A stretch of DNA of 64,000 nucleotides from NCBI RefSeq assembly GCF_051014445.1, contig NW_027488366.1, forward strand, positions 28,910,001 to 28,974,000, read 5' to 3'. Below the pieces are notes generated by a model. It did not search any database. It had not been told where the DNA came from and saw only the letters and a list, made by a program, of their open reading frames with translations. Each line of letters starts with the position of its first letter. Positions within the stretch are counted from its first letter, which is position 1. Both the position numbers and the translations under genes were made by a program. Of this stretch, positions 53,724-60,930 are shown piece by piece. Source of the DNA: Colletes latitarsis (lineage: Eukaryota; Arthropoda; Insecta; Hymenoptera; Colletidae).

Positions 53724-53728
53724 CACAT
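53724..53728 (+). repeat. Target site duplication, left copy (CACAT)
   Basis: CACAT immediately precedes the TG start of the left LTR and is repeated immediately after the CA end of the right LTR at 63210-63214. Removing the element and one CACAT restores an ordinary family B monomer context (TTTTTCACATACTTGTTGAAC). A 5-bp duplication is usual for BEL/Pao integrases. Confidence 0.95.
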
Positions 53729-55083
53729 TGTTTAAATATGTTAAAAAACTATTTAAAATCGCGTTAGTCTGAAAACATTAAATTCTCGGCTGCGATTCCC
53801 GTATCCGTTTGTGTACGTGACACTGCGGAAGGTTAAGCGTTCGTCAGGTTCGTTGAACGTTCGGACGATTTAAAACCGCAGCCGTTTACGTGTTTTTGTA
53901 CGCCGACCTCACGCGAAGATTCTCTTCGCACCGGTTTAAACGGTATCGTGACGTCAGCGTCGAGAGAGAGAACCGTATAATATATTGAAAAGAGATCGAC
54001 AGCTGAATTCGGCAGCGCCGCATCGCGACGACAAGGCGCGACCGAGTCTTCGTCTGTCGATCCGCGACTATATTCGTAATTATTCACGAGCCGACTGCCA
54101 ACGGGAGCGGATCCCAGAAGATCTCGCTCCTCAAGTACGGACTCGCACATAATATTCGGACTTGTATAAAAAAGAATTCTCTCCGTTGCTGCGGTTAGAG
54201 TTTCCCAGAACAATCTACCTGCGACAAAAGGGAGGTCGTAATACACGCAGCGCGTGGCGCGACCGCCTTCGCTAGGAAGGATTGTACGTTGCAGTCGTTG
54301 CCGCGACCGCGACGTAAGGGACTCAGGGTGCACCCACCCAGAATCCCTTTAAAGCTATACGGCTTTGGAGCCTCCCAAAGGTCATACCGTTGAATCGGTA
54401 CCGCCTCGTGGAGTGCTCTTCGTGCAAAGGTCGCCAAAAAACCCTCTCCAAAAACCCGTCGGTGTACGAGTCGACCGTACACCCTACGGAGGAGTTCGGG
54501 TTCAAGGTCGCCTCACCTTCCGTCACGCCGCCTACCAAATACGGTCCCCGTGCAACACGGTCGCCGGGTAGGCTTTATAGTGCGGTTGGACCCGCGAGGG
54601 ATTTTTTGCAAAGGACACTTTACTGTCACGGTCCCCGGTAGAAACGGTCGCCGTGCAGTAATTTTACAGTGTCGCAGGAAATCACCTCGCACGACGTTCC
54701 TACGTCACCCGCACGGAGAGCGTGCTCACGGGATCCACCCATTTGGAGCTTTACGACCTCCATTTGGTGACCCGTCCGTGGCTAAGTCGCCCCCGACAGA
54801 TACGAGTGAATTCTCTTCTGTTCAGGGCAAACGTATCGCTGATAGTTTCAATAAATAATTATCAGCGTACAAGTACAAATTTACAGTCCACTGATTCACG
54901 TTGAACGACAGCCGATTCCCCCCTCCCAGCGCACAGCTAGCCGCTAGGAGAGCGAGGCGAACAGCTGACGAGCGTGTTTACGATACGTGTACGCACGTAT
55001 TTAATCTGAACAAACCTTTGTTACAGCAACCAAGGTCCATCCCAACCGGGGCAACGCCGGTGAATCTCCACCCCCGGCTGGAT

Positions 55084-55091
55084 TATAAAAT
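55084..55091 (+). promoter_or_regulatory. Candidate TATA box in the 5' LTR
   Basis: TATAAAAT lies 63 bp upstream of the first polyadenylation signal, which would give a short R region, as is usual for LTR elements. A competing TATAAAAA lies at 54165-54172 and would make R nearly 1 kb long, which is less plausible. The transcription start is inferred, not seen. Confidence 0.4.
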
Positions 55092-55153
55092 AATTCTCGT
55101 TTTTTTGTAATTTATATTTTTTTTATTTTTTTCATTTTTTTTTGTTAAAATTA

Positions 55154-55199
55154 AATAAAAGGCTTGTCGCTTTGCGACAAGCGAAAATTACAAAATAAA
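55154..55199 (+). terminator. Polyadenylation signals and hairpin near the LTR 3' end
   Basis: AATAAA occurs at 55154-55159 and again at 55194-55199. Between them is a perfect 9-bp stem (GCTTGTCGC at 55162-55170 with GCGACAAGC at 55174-55182) and a TTT loop. The same arrangement in the 3' LTR (AATAAA at 63095-63100 and 63135-63140, stem from 63103) would be the copy used to end the element transcript. Use as the real polyadenylation site is inferred from the motif and its position. Confidence 0.55.
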
Positions 55200-55268
55200 A
55201 AACTTATCAATCACTCTCCCTAGTATTTCCCTCGTCCGGACCCCGGTTAGAACCCTTAGTTTCTAACA

Positions 55269-55394
55269 AACGGTCCTTCGAGCCGGATTGAGGTTGAAAG
55301 AACAGGAAAGAGTTGCAGTACGTTCACGTAAGTCGCTGCTTACGGAACCACTTAATTTCGAGTAGATTGTAAAATCCTCGAATTAGAGATCACC
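55269..55394 (+). other. Untranslated leader between 5' LTR and gag
   Basis: It contains the primer-binding site, a purine-rich stretch, and a small hairpin (CGTAAG at 55327-55332, loop TCGCTG, CTTACG at 55339-55344). The GTAAGT at 55328-55333 is also a good splice-donor consensus, which could serve a spliced mRNA for the downstream ORF. A second, imperfect inverted repeat (near AATTTCGAG and CTCGAATTAG) precedes the start codon. Packaging or splicing roles are inference. Confidence 0.5.
55272..55289 (+). other. Primer-binding site, probably tRNA-Tyr
   Basis: GGTCCTTCGAGCCGGATT starts 3 bases after the 5' LTR. Its reverse complement ends TCGAAGGACC, which fits the acceptor and T-arm end of animal tRNA-Tyr as I remember it, followed by the CCA tail. 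The base before it is C where a full match to CCA would need T, so the primer match would be 18 bases with a mismatch at the terminal A. The tRNA identity is from memory. Confidence 0.65.
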
Positions 55395-56192
55395 ATGTCT
55401 GTCGCCAAGGATGAAGGTCGAAGCGAGTTCGAAGGCGATCTCGACGACCTGATCACCCGGTTCGACATGATGTCAAGGTCGATCTCTTACTTAAAGAAAC
55501 GTGGCCGAGCTCAGTTCACTGAGGAGCTCCTCAGGACAAAGCTCGCCACCGTATCCGAACAATACAAGGAAGCTATTGAGCAGTACTTGTCGATTCGGAG
55601 AAAATATGCCCCTGCGAAACGCAACACGTGCGACTTCCTCGCAAAAGGTGGCGTAGAGAATAAGGAGACGGAATATATGGAATTCCAGGCGTACGTTACC
55701 ACGGAGCTGACCAGACTGGCCGCTGAATCAAAAGCGGCACCCACGTCGGTCAGCCCCCATGACGTCGCTATCGAACTTCCAAAACAACGGCTCCCCAAGT
55801 TCGGAGGTGACCCACGTAAATGGAGACATTTCGCGGATCTGTTCACCTCCGGCATAATAAATAATCCGAGGCTTGCAGATGTGCATCGATTGCAATATCT
55901 GAACGCCTGTCTGGAGGATAAAGCGTTGGCAGCGATCGCGCACCTCGAAGTTACCGATGAGAATTTCGAAGTGGCGTGGAAAACCCTGAAAGAACAATTC
56001 GGGTTACCACGTATCGTGACCGCCAAATTGCTTAATCAACTGACCAAACTGAAAACGATTAAAAGAGATGATCTCGATAGCCTAAATCAGGTCGTCGTCG
56101 TTTTCAAACAGGCCCTTGCGGCATTCGAAAAACGGGCACGATTTTACAGCAGCGAAACTGGCTGCTTGCCCATACTATTCGAAGCCATTTAG
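55395..56192 (+). CDS. gag: Gag, N-terminal part (DUF1759-type), truncated by frameshift
   Basis: The ORF encodes 265 residues starting at ATG in a good context (ATCACCATG). Residues about 15-75 are charged and helical-looking. From about residue 127 the sequence matches the DUF1759 Gag-like domain of BEL/Pao elements (LPKFGGDPRKW, then LQYLNACLEDKALAAIAHLE and AWKTLKEQFG), which forms the structural particle protein. The last dozen or so codons, after about 56,155, are out-of-frame sequence ending at a stop; the family-like reading carries on in another frame. The N-terminal part is unaffected. Confidence 0.88.
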   Translation: MSVAKDEGRSEFEGDLDDLITRFDMMSRSISYLKKRGRAQFTEELLRTKLATVSEQYKEAIEQYLSIRRKYAPAKRNTCDFLAKGGVENKETEYMEFQAYVTTELTRLAAESKAAPTSVSPHDVAIELPKQRLPKFGGDPRKWRHFADLFTSGIINNPRLADVHRLQYLNACLEDKALAAIAHLEVTDENFEVAWKTLKEQFGLPRIVTAKLLNQLTKLKTIKRDDLDSLNQVVVVFKQALAAFEKRARFYSSETGCLPILFEAI

Positions 56193-56299
56193 AAGGGCCT
56201 CTGAAAGCTGAGTGGGAACGGTCGCAACGTCTCACCCCGGACTATCCCTCGCATGTCGAGCTGATAGAGTTCCTGGAGGGGCATGCAAGGGCTCTAACT

Positions 56300-59200
56300 A
56301 TGTTAGATGAAGGTCCGAGCAAGCCTACGACCGAACACCCACCGAAACATAAAGTACGGAGTCACAACTCCGTTCTAGAAAGTCCAGCTGAGAAAACTGT
56401 GACCTGCGGATTTTGCGGCCTTGAGCACAGAATGACCAAATGTGGTGCATTCAGAAACTTGACGCCGAACCGCCGCTATCAGTTTATAAAAGATAGCCAG
56501 CGGTGCATTCTCTGCTTGTCACCTCAGCATGGAAACGCGCGTTGTCCATCCGAGGAGGGGTGCCCGAAGTGCAAGGGCAGACATCATGCTCTGCTGCATT
56601 TTGAGACCTTTCGTAGCGAAACCGAAAGTCGTAAACCTGCGACAACGGTTTCGTCGGACAAACGCCCGAAAAAGCGGTATACGGCTCCATCGAGCCGGCC
56701 GCAACCTGCCGAACGAGCAGCTCGTACCACGACGTCACAGGCAACGACGTCACAGCCCGGTACGTCACATTGTATCGCGCTCGGTGCAGACGTACCGAAG
56801 GCTGTGCTGTTAGCCACGGCGAGCGTGCGTGTGTACGGAGAGAACGGTGCGTCGCGAATCGCGCGCGCACTGATCGATCAGGGTTCCGAGTCGTCTTTCA
56901 TCTCCGCGAATTTGACAAATGACCTCAAATTCTCGCGGAGGAAATCCCCAGCCACAGTGACGGGCTTGGGGGGCGGCCGAACCCAACAAATTAAATACAG
57001 CGTGCAGATGCATTTGGGAACGGTACAAGATACCGCGCCGTTAGTCGAGACGAGAGCGTACATCGTACACAAAATTACGAGCTACGCCTCGCCCTTGGCC
57101 GGTGCACTCAAATGCGACGCGCTGCGGGATCTGCCGCTTGCAGATCCAAATCCAGCTTCCGGTCAACCGATTGAAGTGTTGACCGGTGCGGACCTGTACG
57201 CGCAAATTATTCGACCGGGTTTCCGTCGAATAAGCAGTACAGGTCCAATCGCCCAAGAAACTGCATTTGGCTGGATTCTTTCCGGCCCAATAAATGCTAA
57301 GGGCAGTAAAAACAAAACTTTGCGGACGTTGCACTGTAACGTCCTCGAATCGCTGGACACGGCGATTCGCAAGTTTTGGGAAGTCGAAGAACTCCCTTCG
57401 ACCTCGGTACACACCAAGGCGGAGGAGGAGTGTGAAATGCACTTCCAAAAAACCGTCGCTCGAGATGCGACAGGACGGTTTGTCGTCCGATTGCCTTTTT
57501 CTTACCCGAGACCGGACGAAGCGTTAGGAAACTCCTATCGAATCGCTCTCTCCGCCCTTGGGAGGTTGAGGAAAAAATTGGACACCGACCAGACCCTCGT
57601 AAGAGAATATACGACGTTTCTCGAGGAATATGAGGAGCTGGGTCATATGACTCGCATAGAGCCTATTGACGAGACCAGACTCTATATTCCGCATCGAGCG
57701 ATCATACGCACCGAGAGTGCAACGACTAAATTAAGAGTCGTATTTAACGCGACAAGCCGAACTACCGGCGGTCGTTCATTAAATGACATCCTACACGTAG
57801 GTCCAAAATTGCAGAACGACATCACGTCAGTCTTGACCCGATGGCGTCTGTATGAATACGTGTTGGTGGCTGACATTGAGAAAATGTTCCGACAGATTCT
57901 CGTCGCCCCGCAGGATCGTCGTTTTCAATGCATCCTATGGCGCACACCCGAAAACGAACAGCTCAATGCGTTCGAATTAAATACCGTAACGTACGGTACG
58001 GCGTGTGCACCATACCTGTCGATGCGAACCCTCCTTGAGTTAAAAAATCAGGACGGGCACAGGTACCCCCTTGCCGCCCCGATTCTCGAGCAGGACATTT
58101 ATGTAGACGACGTTTTTATGGGAGCACCCGATACGTCTTTGTTGGAGAAAATTCGCAACCAAGTTTGCGAGCTCCTACAAAGAGGTGGGTTTAAGCTGCG
58201 AAAATGGGCAGGAAATTCGCCATTGTTATTGCGAAATATCCCCCAAAGCGCTCACTCCCACGCCGTCGACCTTACCTTGTTCGATGACAGCGAATTAAAG
58301 GTATTAGGTTTACGCTGGATACCGTCCGGCGATTATTTTTATTTCAATCTGCAACGGTTTCAGCCGTCTGCCTTGCCGATGACAAAACGGAATTTGTTTT
58401 CGGAGATTGCTAAGTTGTTCGATCTGCTCGGCTGGTTATCACCAGTCGTGATTCGCGCAAAGATTCTGATGCAATCCCAATGGCTGGAAAAAATCCAGTG
58501 GGATGATCAAATCTCAGCGAATACGCTCAATACGTGGAATACGTTTTGCGTGGATTGGAGCAGCTTAAATAAGCTAAAAATCCCCAGATGGATTAATTAT
58601 GGAGCCGACACAATTTCCGTGGAAATTCATGGATTTTGTGACGCTTCGCTCGCAGCCTACTTAGCGGTCACTTACTTACGAGTGACCACAATGAGCAATG
58701 TCACCTCCTCGACATTGATAATGGCAAAAACGCGAGTGGCTCCAATTAAAACGCAGTCAATTTCTGTACTGGAATTGAACGGCGCCGTGCTGCTCGCCGA
58801 GCTTATTGTGCACGTGGAGAAGTCACTTTCATTGAAGGTCGACAGAATAATCTGCTGGACAGATTCCACGATCGCATTGGCATGGTTGAGAAAGCACGCC
58901 TCCACATGGAAGGTTTTAATCGCCAACCGTGTGTCAAAGGTCCAAACGTTACTTCCGAATGCTGAATGGAGGCACGTTCCCACCCGCTTCAATCCCGCGG
59001 ATCTGAATTCGCGCGGAGTGGAAGCTGCGGAACTCCTTCAATCTAAGCTGTGGATTTCAGGACCAAGTTGGCTAACGGAATCGAAAGATTGTTGGCCGAA
59101 AACGCCTTCGTCCATCGAGACCGAAGAAGGGAAGCGCAAAGTGCACGCCCACGTAGCAATTCCGGAGAAAGAATGGGAATTTGTATTTCGATTCTCGACC

Positions 59201-59698
59201 TGGAATAAGCTACTTCGCGTAACCGCATACTGTCTCCGACTGAGGGGACCGATGCAAGGTGAGCGAAGGTCGTATGATGCGAAGATCGTTGACGCGTCTG
59301 AGATGCAGCTCGCAAGCGAGAGAATTGTCCGCTACATCCAGCGCACGCATTTTGCAAAGGAGTACCGGTGTTTGAAAAACCACCGAAAAATCCCAGCAAA
59401 ATCAACATTAAAAAGTCTGAACCCTTTTCTCGATGACAAAGATGTCTTGAGAGTCGGAGGCAGACTGGAAAATACAACACTGTCATGGGAAACCAAGCAC
59501 CCCATAATTTTGCCGAAACATCACGTTTCTACGATGATAATTCGGCAGTGCCACATTGACACGTTGCACGGGGGATTGCAGTTGACCATGTACACAGTAA
59601 GACAAAGATTTTGGATTCTCGGCTGTCGAAATGCAGCGCGAACGGTAATCCATGGATTCATGCGATGCGTTAGATGGAGGGTAAAAACCTCCACGTAA
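56300..59698 (+). CDS. pol: Gag C-terminus, protease, reverse transcriptase, RNase H, integrase zinc domain
   Basis: The open frame really starts near 56159; the ATG at 56300 is internal. In order: zinc knuckles (C-x2-C-x3-H-x4-C at 56405-56443, C-x2-C-x4-H-x4-C at 56504-56545, and a C-x2-C follow-on); a retropepsin-like protease with LIDQGSE, catalytic Asp codon at 56876; reverse transcriptase with VADIEKMFRQI (Asp at 57872) and YVDD at 58100-58111; a connection region (FDLLGWLSPVV) like the A17 family; and RNase H with acidic residues at codons 58640, 58772, 58862 and 59000. The end is the integrase H2C2 region, where HGFMRC has Phe (codon 59657) at a position usually Cys. TAA at 59696 cuts the integrase. 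The RT and RNase H active-site motifs look intact. Confidence 0.93.
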   Translation: MLDEGPSKPTTEHPPKHKVRSHNSVLESPAEKTVTCGFCGLEHRMTKCGAFRNLTPNRRYQFIKDSQRCILCLSPQHGNARCPSEEGCPKCKGRHHALLHFETFRSETESRKPATTVSSDKRPKKRYTAPSSRPQPAERAARTTTSQATTSQPGTSHCIALGADVPKAVLLATASVRVYGENGASRIARALIDQGSESSFISANLTNDLKFSRRKSPATVTGLGGGRTQQIKYSVQMHLGTVQDTAPLVETRAYIVHKITSYASPLAGALKCDALRDLPLADPNPASGQPIEVLTGADLYAQIIRPGFRRISSTGPIAQETAFGWILSGPINAKGSKNKTLRTLHCNVLESLDTAIRKFWEVEELPSTSVHTKAEEECEMHFQKTVARDATGRFVVRLPFSYPRPDEALGNSYRIALSALGRLRKKLDTDQTLVREYTTFLEEYEELGHMTRIEPIDETRLYIPHRAIIRTESATTKLRVVFNATSRTTGGRSLNDILHVGPKLQNDITSVLTRWRLYEYVLVADIEKMFRQILVAPQDRRFQCILWRTPENEQLNAFELNTVTYGTACAPYLSMRTLLELKNQDGHRYPLAAPILEQDIYVDDVFMGAPDTSLLEKIRNQVCELLQRGGFKLRKWAGNSPLLLRNIPQSAHSHAVDLTLFDDSELKVLGLRWIPSGDYFYFNLQRFQPSALPMTKRNLFSEIAKLFDLLGWLSPVVIRAKILMQSQWLEKIQWDDQISANTLNTWNTFCVDWSSLNKLKIPRWINYGADTISVEIHGFCDASLAAYLAVTYLRVTTMSNVTSSTLIMAKTRVAPIKTQSISVLELNGAVLLAELIVHVEKSLSLKVDRIICWTDSTIALAWLRKHASTWKVLIANRVSKVQTLLPNAEWRHVPTRFNPADLNSRGVEAAELLQSKLWISGPSWLTESKDCWPKTPSSIETEEGKRKVHAHVAIPEKEWEFVFRFSTWNKLLRVTAYCLRLRGPMQGERRSYDAKIVDASEMQLASERIVRYIQRTHFAKEYRCLKNHRKIPAKSTLKSLNPFLDDKDVLRVGGRLENTTLSWETKHPIILPKHHVSTMIIRQCHIDTLHGGLQLTMYTVRQRFWILGCRNAARTVIHGFMRCVRWRVKTST

Positions 59699-59701
59699 AT
59701 C

Positions 59702-60691
59702 ATGCAGGATTTAATACCTGAGCGTTGCCGCGAGGCGAGAGCATTTTCGAACTGCGGAGTGGATTATGCGGGACCTTTTCTTGTCCGCGACTCCGCCGGT
59801 CGAGGAAAAACCGCCCACAAAGCGTACATAGCAGTTTTTGTCTGTTACGCGACACGGGCCATCCACATCGAACTCGTCCACGATTATACGACGAGTGCCT
59901 TTTTGGCAGCATTAGATCGATTCATTGCACGAAGGGGAGTTCCGTCCTGCATTTTCAGTGACAATGGAACGAACTTTGTCGGGGCAGATCGAGAATTACG
60001 CGAAAATTTCGAAGCAGTGTACAACACGCAAGAAATGCGTAATAAATGCAGTCAAAAAGGAATTAGATGGAAATTTAACCCACCGAGTGCACCGCACTTC
60101 GGTGGCATGCAAGAGGCCGGTGTGAAATCGGTGAAATTTCACCTGAAGCGGACTCTGGGCGAATTCACTCCCACAAGCGAAGAGTTACAAACATTGCTTT
60201 GTAAAATCGAAGCGAGTTTAAACTCGCGACCGATTGCCGCTTTGAGTGATAGCCCGGACGATTACGCGCCGCTCACACCGGGGCATTTCTTAGTCGGAAG
60301 TCCGCTGAACGCGCTTCCGACACAATCAGTGGAAACTGAAAAACTCTCCCGTTTGACACGATGGAGGGCGATTCAAAAATTCCACGAACAAATCTGGAGG
60401 CATTGGACACGTGATTATCTCACGCACCTCCAGAATCGTTATAAGTGGCGTACAGCCCAAAAAACATTAAAACTAAACGACTTAGTTTTAGTGCAAAATC
60501 CTCTCCTCCCCCCGAATCAATGGGAAATGGGACGAGTAGAGGAGGTATTCACCGGCAGGGATGGAAATGCACGTGTTGTTAAAATACGCACGGAAAAATC
60601 CATTTTTACGCGACCTATTACGCGGTTGTGTAAGCTGCCTGTGGAAGAAACCGAGTCGGCAACGGTTAGCGACGCCGACGAGGTCACATAA
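59702..60691 (+). CDS. Integrase catalytic core and C-terminal domain (separated from pol by a stop)
   Basis: The 329-residue ORF is in the same frame as the preceding pol and begins one codon after its stop, so it is the rest of the same polyprotein. The DDE triad is visible: Asp in GVDYAGPF (codon 59762), Asp in FSDNGTNF (codon 59960) and Glu in GGMQEAGV (codon 60113). The C-terminal part (NDLVLVQNPLLPPNQWEMG, then ARVVKI and ITRLCKLP) matches the DUF5641-type domain found at the end of BEL/Pao integrases. The ATG at 59702 is unlikely to be a natural start. The stop is TAA at 60689. Confidence 0.92.
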   Translation: MQDLIPERCREARAFSNCGVDYAGPFLVRDSAGRGKTAHKAYIAVFVCYATRAIHIELVHDYTTSAFLAALDRFIARRGVPSCIFSDNGTNFVGADRELRENFEAVYNTQEMRNKCSQKGIRWKFNPPSAPHFGGMQEAGVKSVKFHLKRTLGEFTPTSEELQTLLCKIEASLNSRPIAALSDSPDDYAPLTPGHFLVGSPLNALPTQSVETEKLSRLTRWRAIQKFHEQIWRHWTRDYLTHLQNRYKWRTAQKTLKLNDLVLVQNPLLPPNQWEMGRVEEVFTGRDGNARVVKIRTEKSIFTRPITRLCKLPVEETESATVSDADEVT

Positions 60692-60930
60692 AAACCATAA
60701 CATCCAACGGCCGAAAGTGATCGAAAGGTGAGAAACGACCGTTTCTAGAAATAAACGGTGTTGATTCTCACCTGACCGTTGTCACTGAAAGTTCAAACGG
60801 ATTAGTGGGGGTTACGAATCCACCAATCTGAGTTGGATTATTGGTAGGGCGTAACGAATAATCCGAGCGCCCCCGAATCGTAACGGAATTCGCGGAATCG
60901 AAAACCGCTCAGTTCCTAAACGACAGCATC
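60692..60930 (+). other. Non-coding spacer between pol and the downstream ORF, with two hairpins
   Basis: No ORF fits here. A two-part stem is present: AGGTGAGAA (60726-60734) pairs with TTCTCACCT (60765-60773), and inside it ACCGTTT (60738-60744) pairs with AAACGGT (60753-60759), loop CTAGAAAT. A second stem pairs GGATTATT (60835-60842) with AATAATCC (60857-60864). AAAGGTGAGA at 60724-60733 also resembles a splice donor, and CCTAAACGACAG just before the next ATG weakly resembles a branch point and acceptor. How the downstream ORF is expressed is not clear. Confidence 0.6.

Larger units (their letters stand above)
35786..53728 (+). repeat. Satellite family B array, divergent 176-bp monomers
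   Basis: Monomers keep the 176-bp length (for example GGATAAC at 41876 and 42052) and the same orientation as family A. They differ consistently: CTCATCAGRCTCATAC instead of CTCATCTGGCTCGTAC, TTCACATACTTGTTGAAC or TTTCTCATACTTSATGGC instead of TTCGCATACTTGTTGGCC, and a clear pair of 11-bp units near TTAGGTCTGGG. A third subtype has TTTTAACATACATGTTGACC followed by GATCGAGGG. Neighbouring monomers are more divergent than in family A, and no single long HOR period holds. Minus-strand open frames of 63-89 codons recur here but are repeat by-products. No host gene is visible. Confidence 0.94.
53729..55268 (+). repeat. 5' long terminal repeat (1540 bp)
   Basis: It begins TGTTTAAATATG and ends TTTCTAACA, and is matched by the 3' copy at 61671-63209. 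Differences seen by eye include substitutions at 53923, about 54071, 54200, 54729 and 55069, a small change in the T-tract near 55100, and an altered hairpin loop at 55171-55173. Several open frames lie inside it on both strands, including a 166-codon minus-strand frame at 53833-54333. They have no recognisable domain and are shared by the two LTRs only because the LTRs are near identical. Confidence 0.96.
55395..60691 (+). pseudogene. Broken gag-pol polyprotein gene of the BEL/Pao element
   Basis: Recognisable coding sequence runs without interruption of homology from the gag start to the end of the integrase, but not in one frame. The first 265 codons (55395-56192) are in one frame. The homologous reading then continues in another frame from about 56159, consistent with loss of one base near 56.15 kb. 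That second frame is closed by TAA at 59696-59698, and coding resumes immediately after it in the same frame up to 60691. The frameshift lies inside the Gag domain rather than at the gag/pol boundary, and the stop lies inside integrase, so neither looks like programmed recoding. I regard the gene as recently inactivated. Confidence 0.85.

Noticed and set aside
1..53728. CRISPR-like array
   Set aside because: The regular repeats are contiguous 176-bp monomers with no unique spacers, and the sequence is eukaryotic satellite.
54165..54172. TATAAAAA as the main LTR promoter
   Set aside because: It would place transcription start nearly 1 kb upstream of the polyadenylation signal, making an unusually long R region. 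The TATAAAAT at 55084 gives a more normal layout, though neither is proven.
53833..54333. Minus-strand 166-codon frame in the 5' LTR, repeated in the 3' LTR at 61775-62275
   Set aside because: Its presence in both LTRs follows from LTR identity. It has no recognisable domain and is antisense to the element; overlapping frames exist in other phases of the same GC-rich stretch.
54365..55110. Several + strand short frames in the LTR (60-102 codons), repeated at 62307-63139
   Set aside because: They overlap one another in different frames, have no domain, and lie in a likely regulatory region. No evidence separates them from chance.
56140..56200. Programmed ribosomal frameshift between gag and pol
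   Set aside because: The frame change falls within the Gag domain, before the zinc knuckles, and I see no convincing slippery heptamer or following structure. A simple base loss explains it better.
55511..59486. Many antisense and alternative-frame open frames across gag-pol
   Set aside because: They are shadows of the real gag-pol coding sequence in a GC-rich element.
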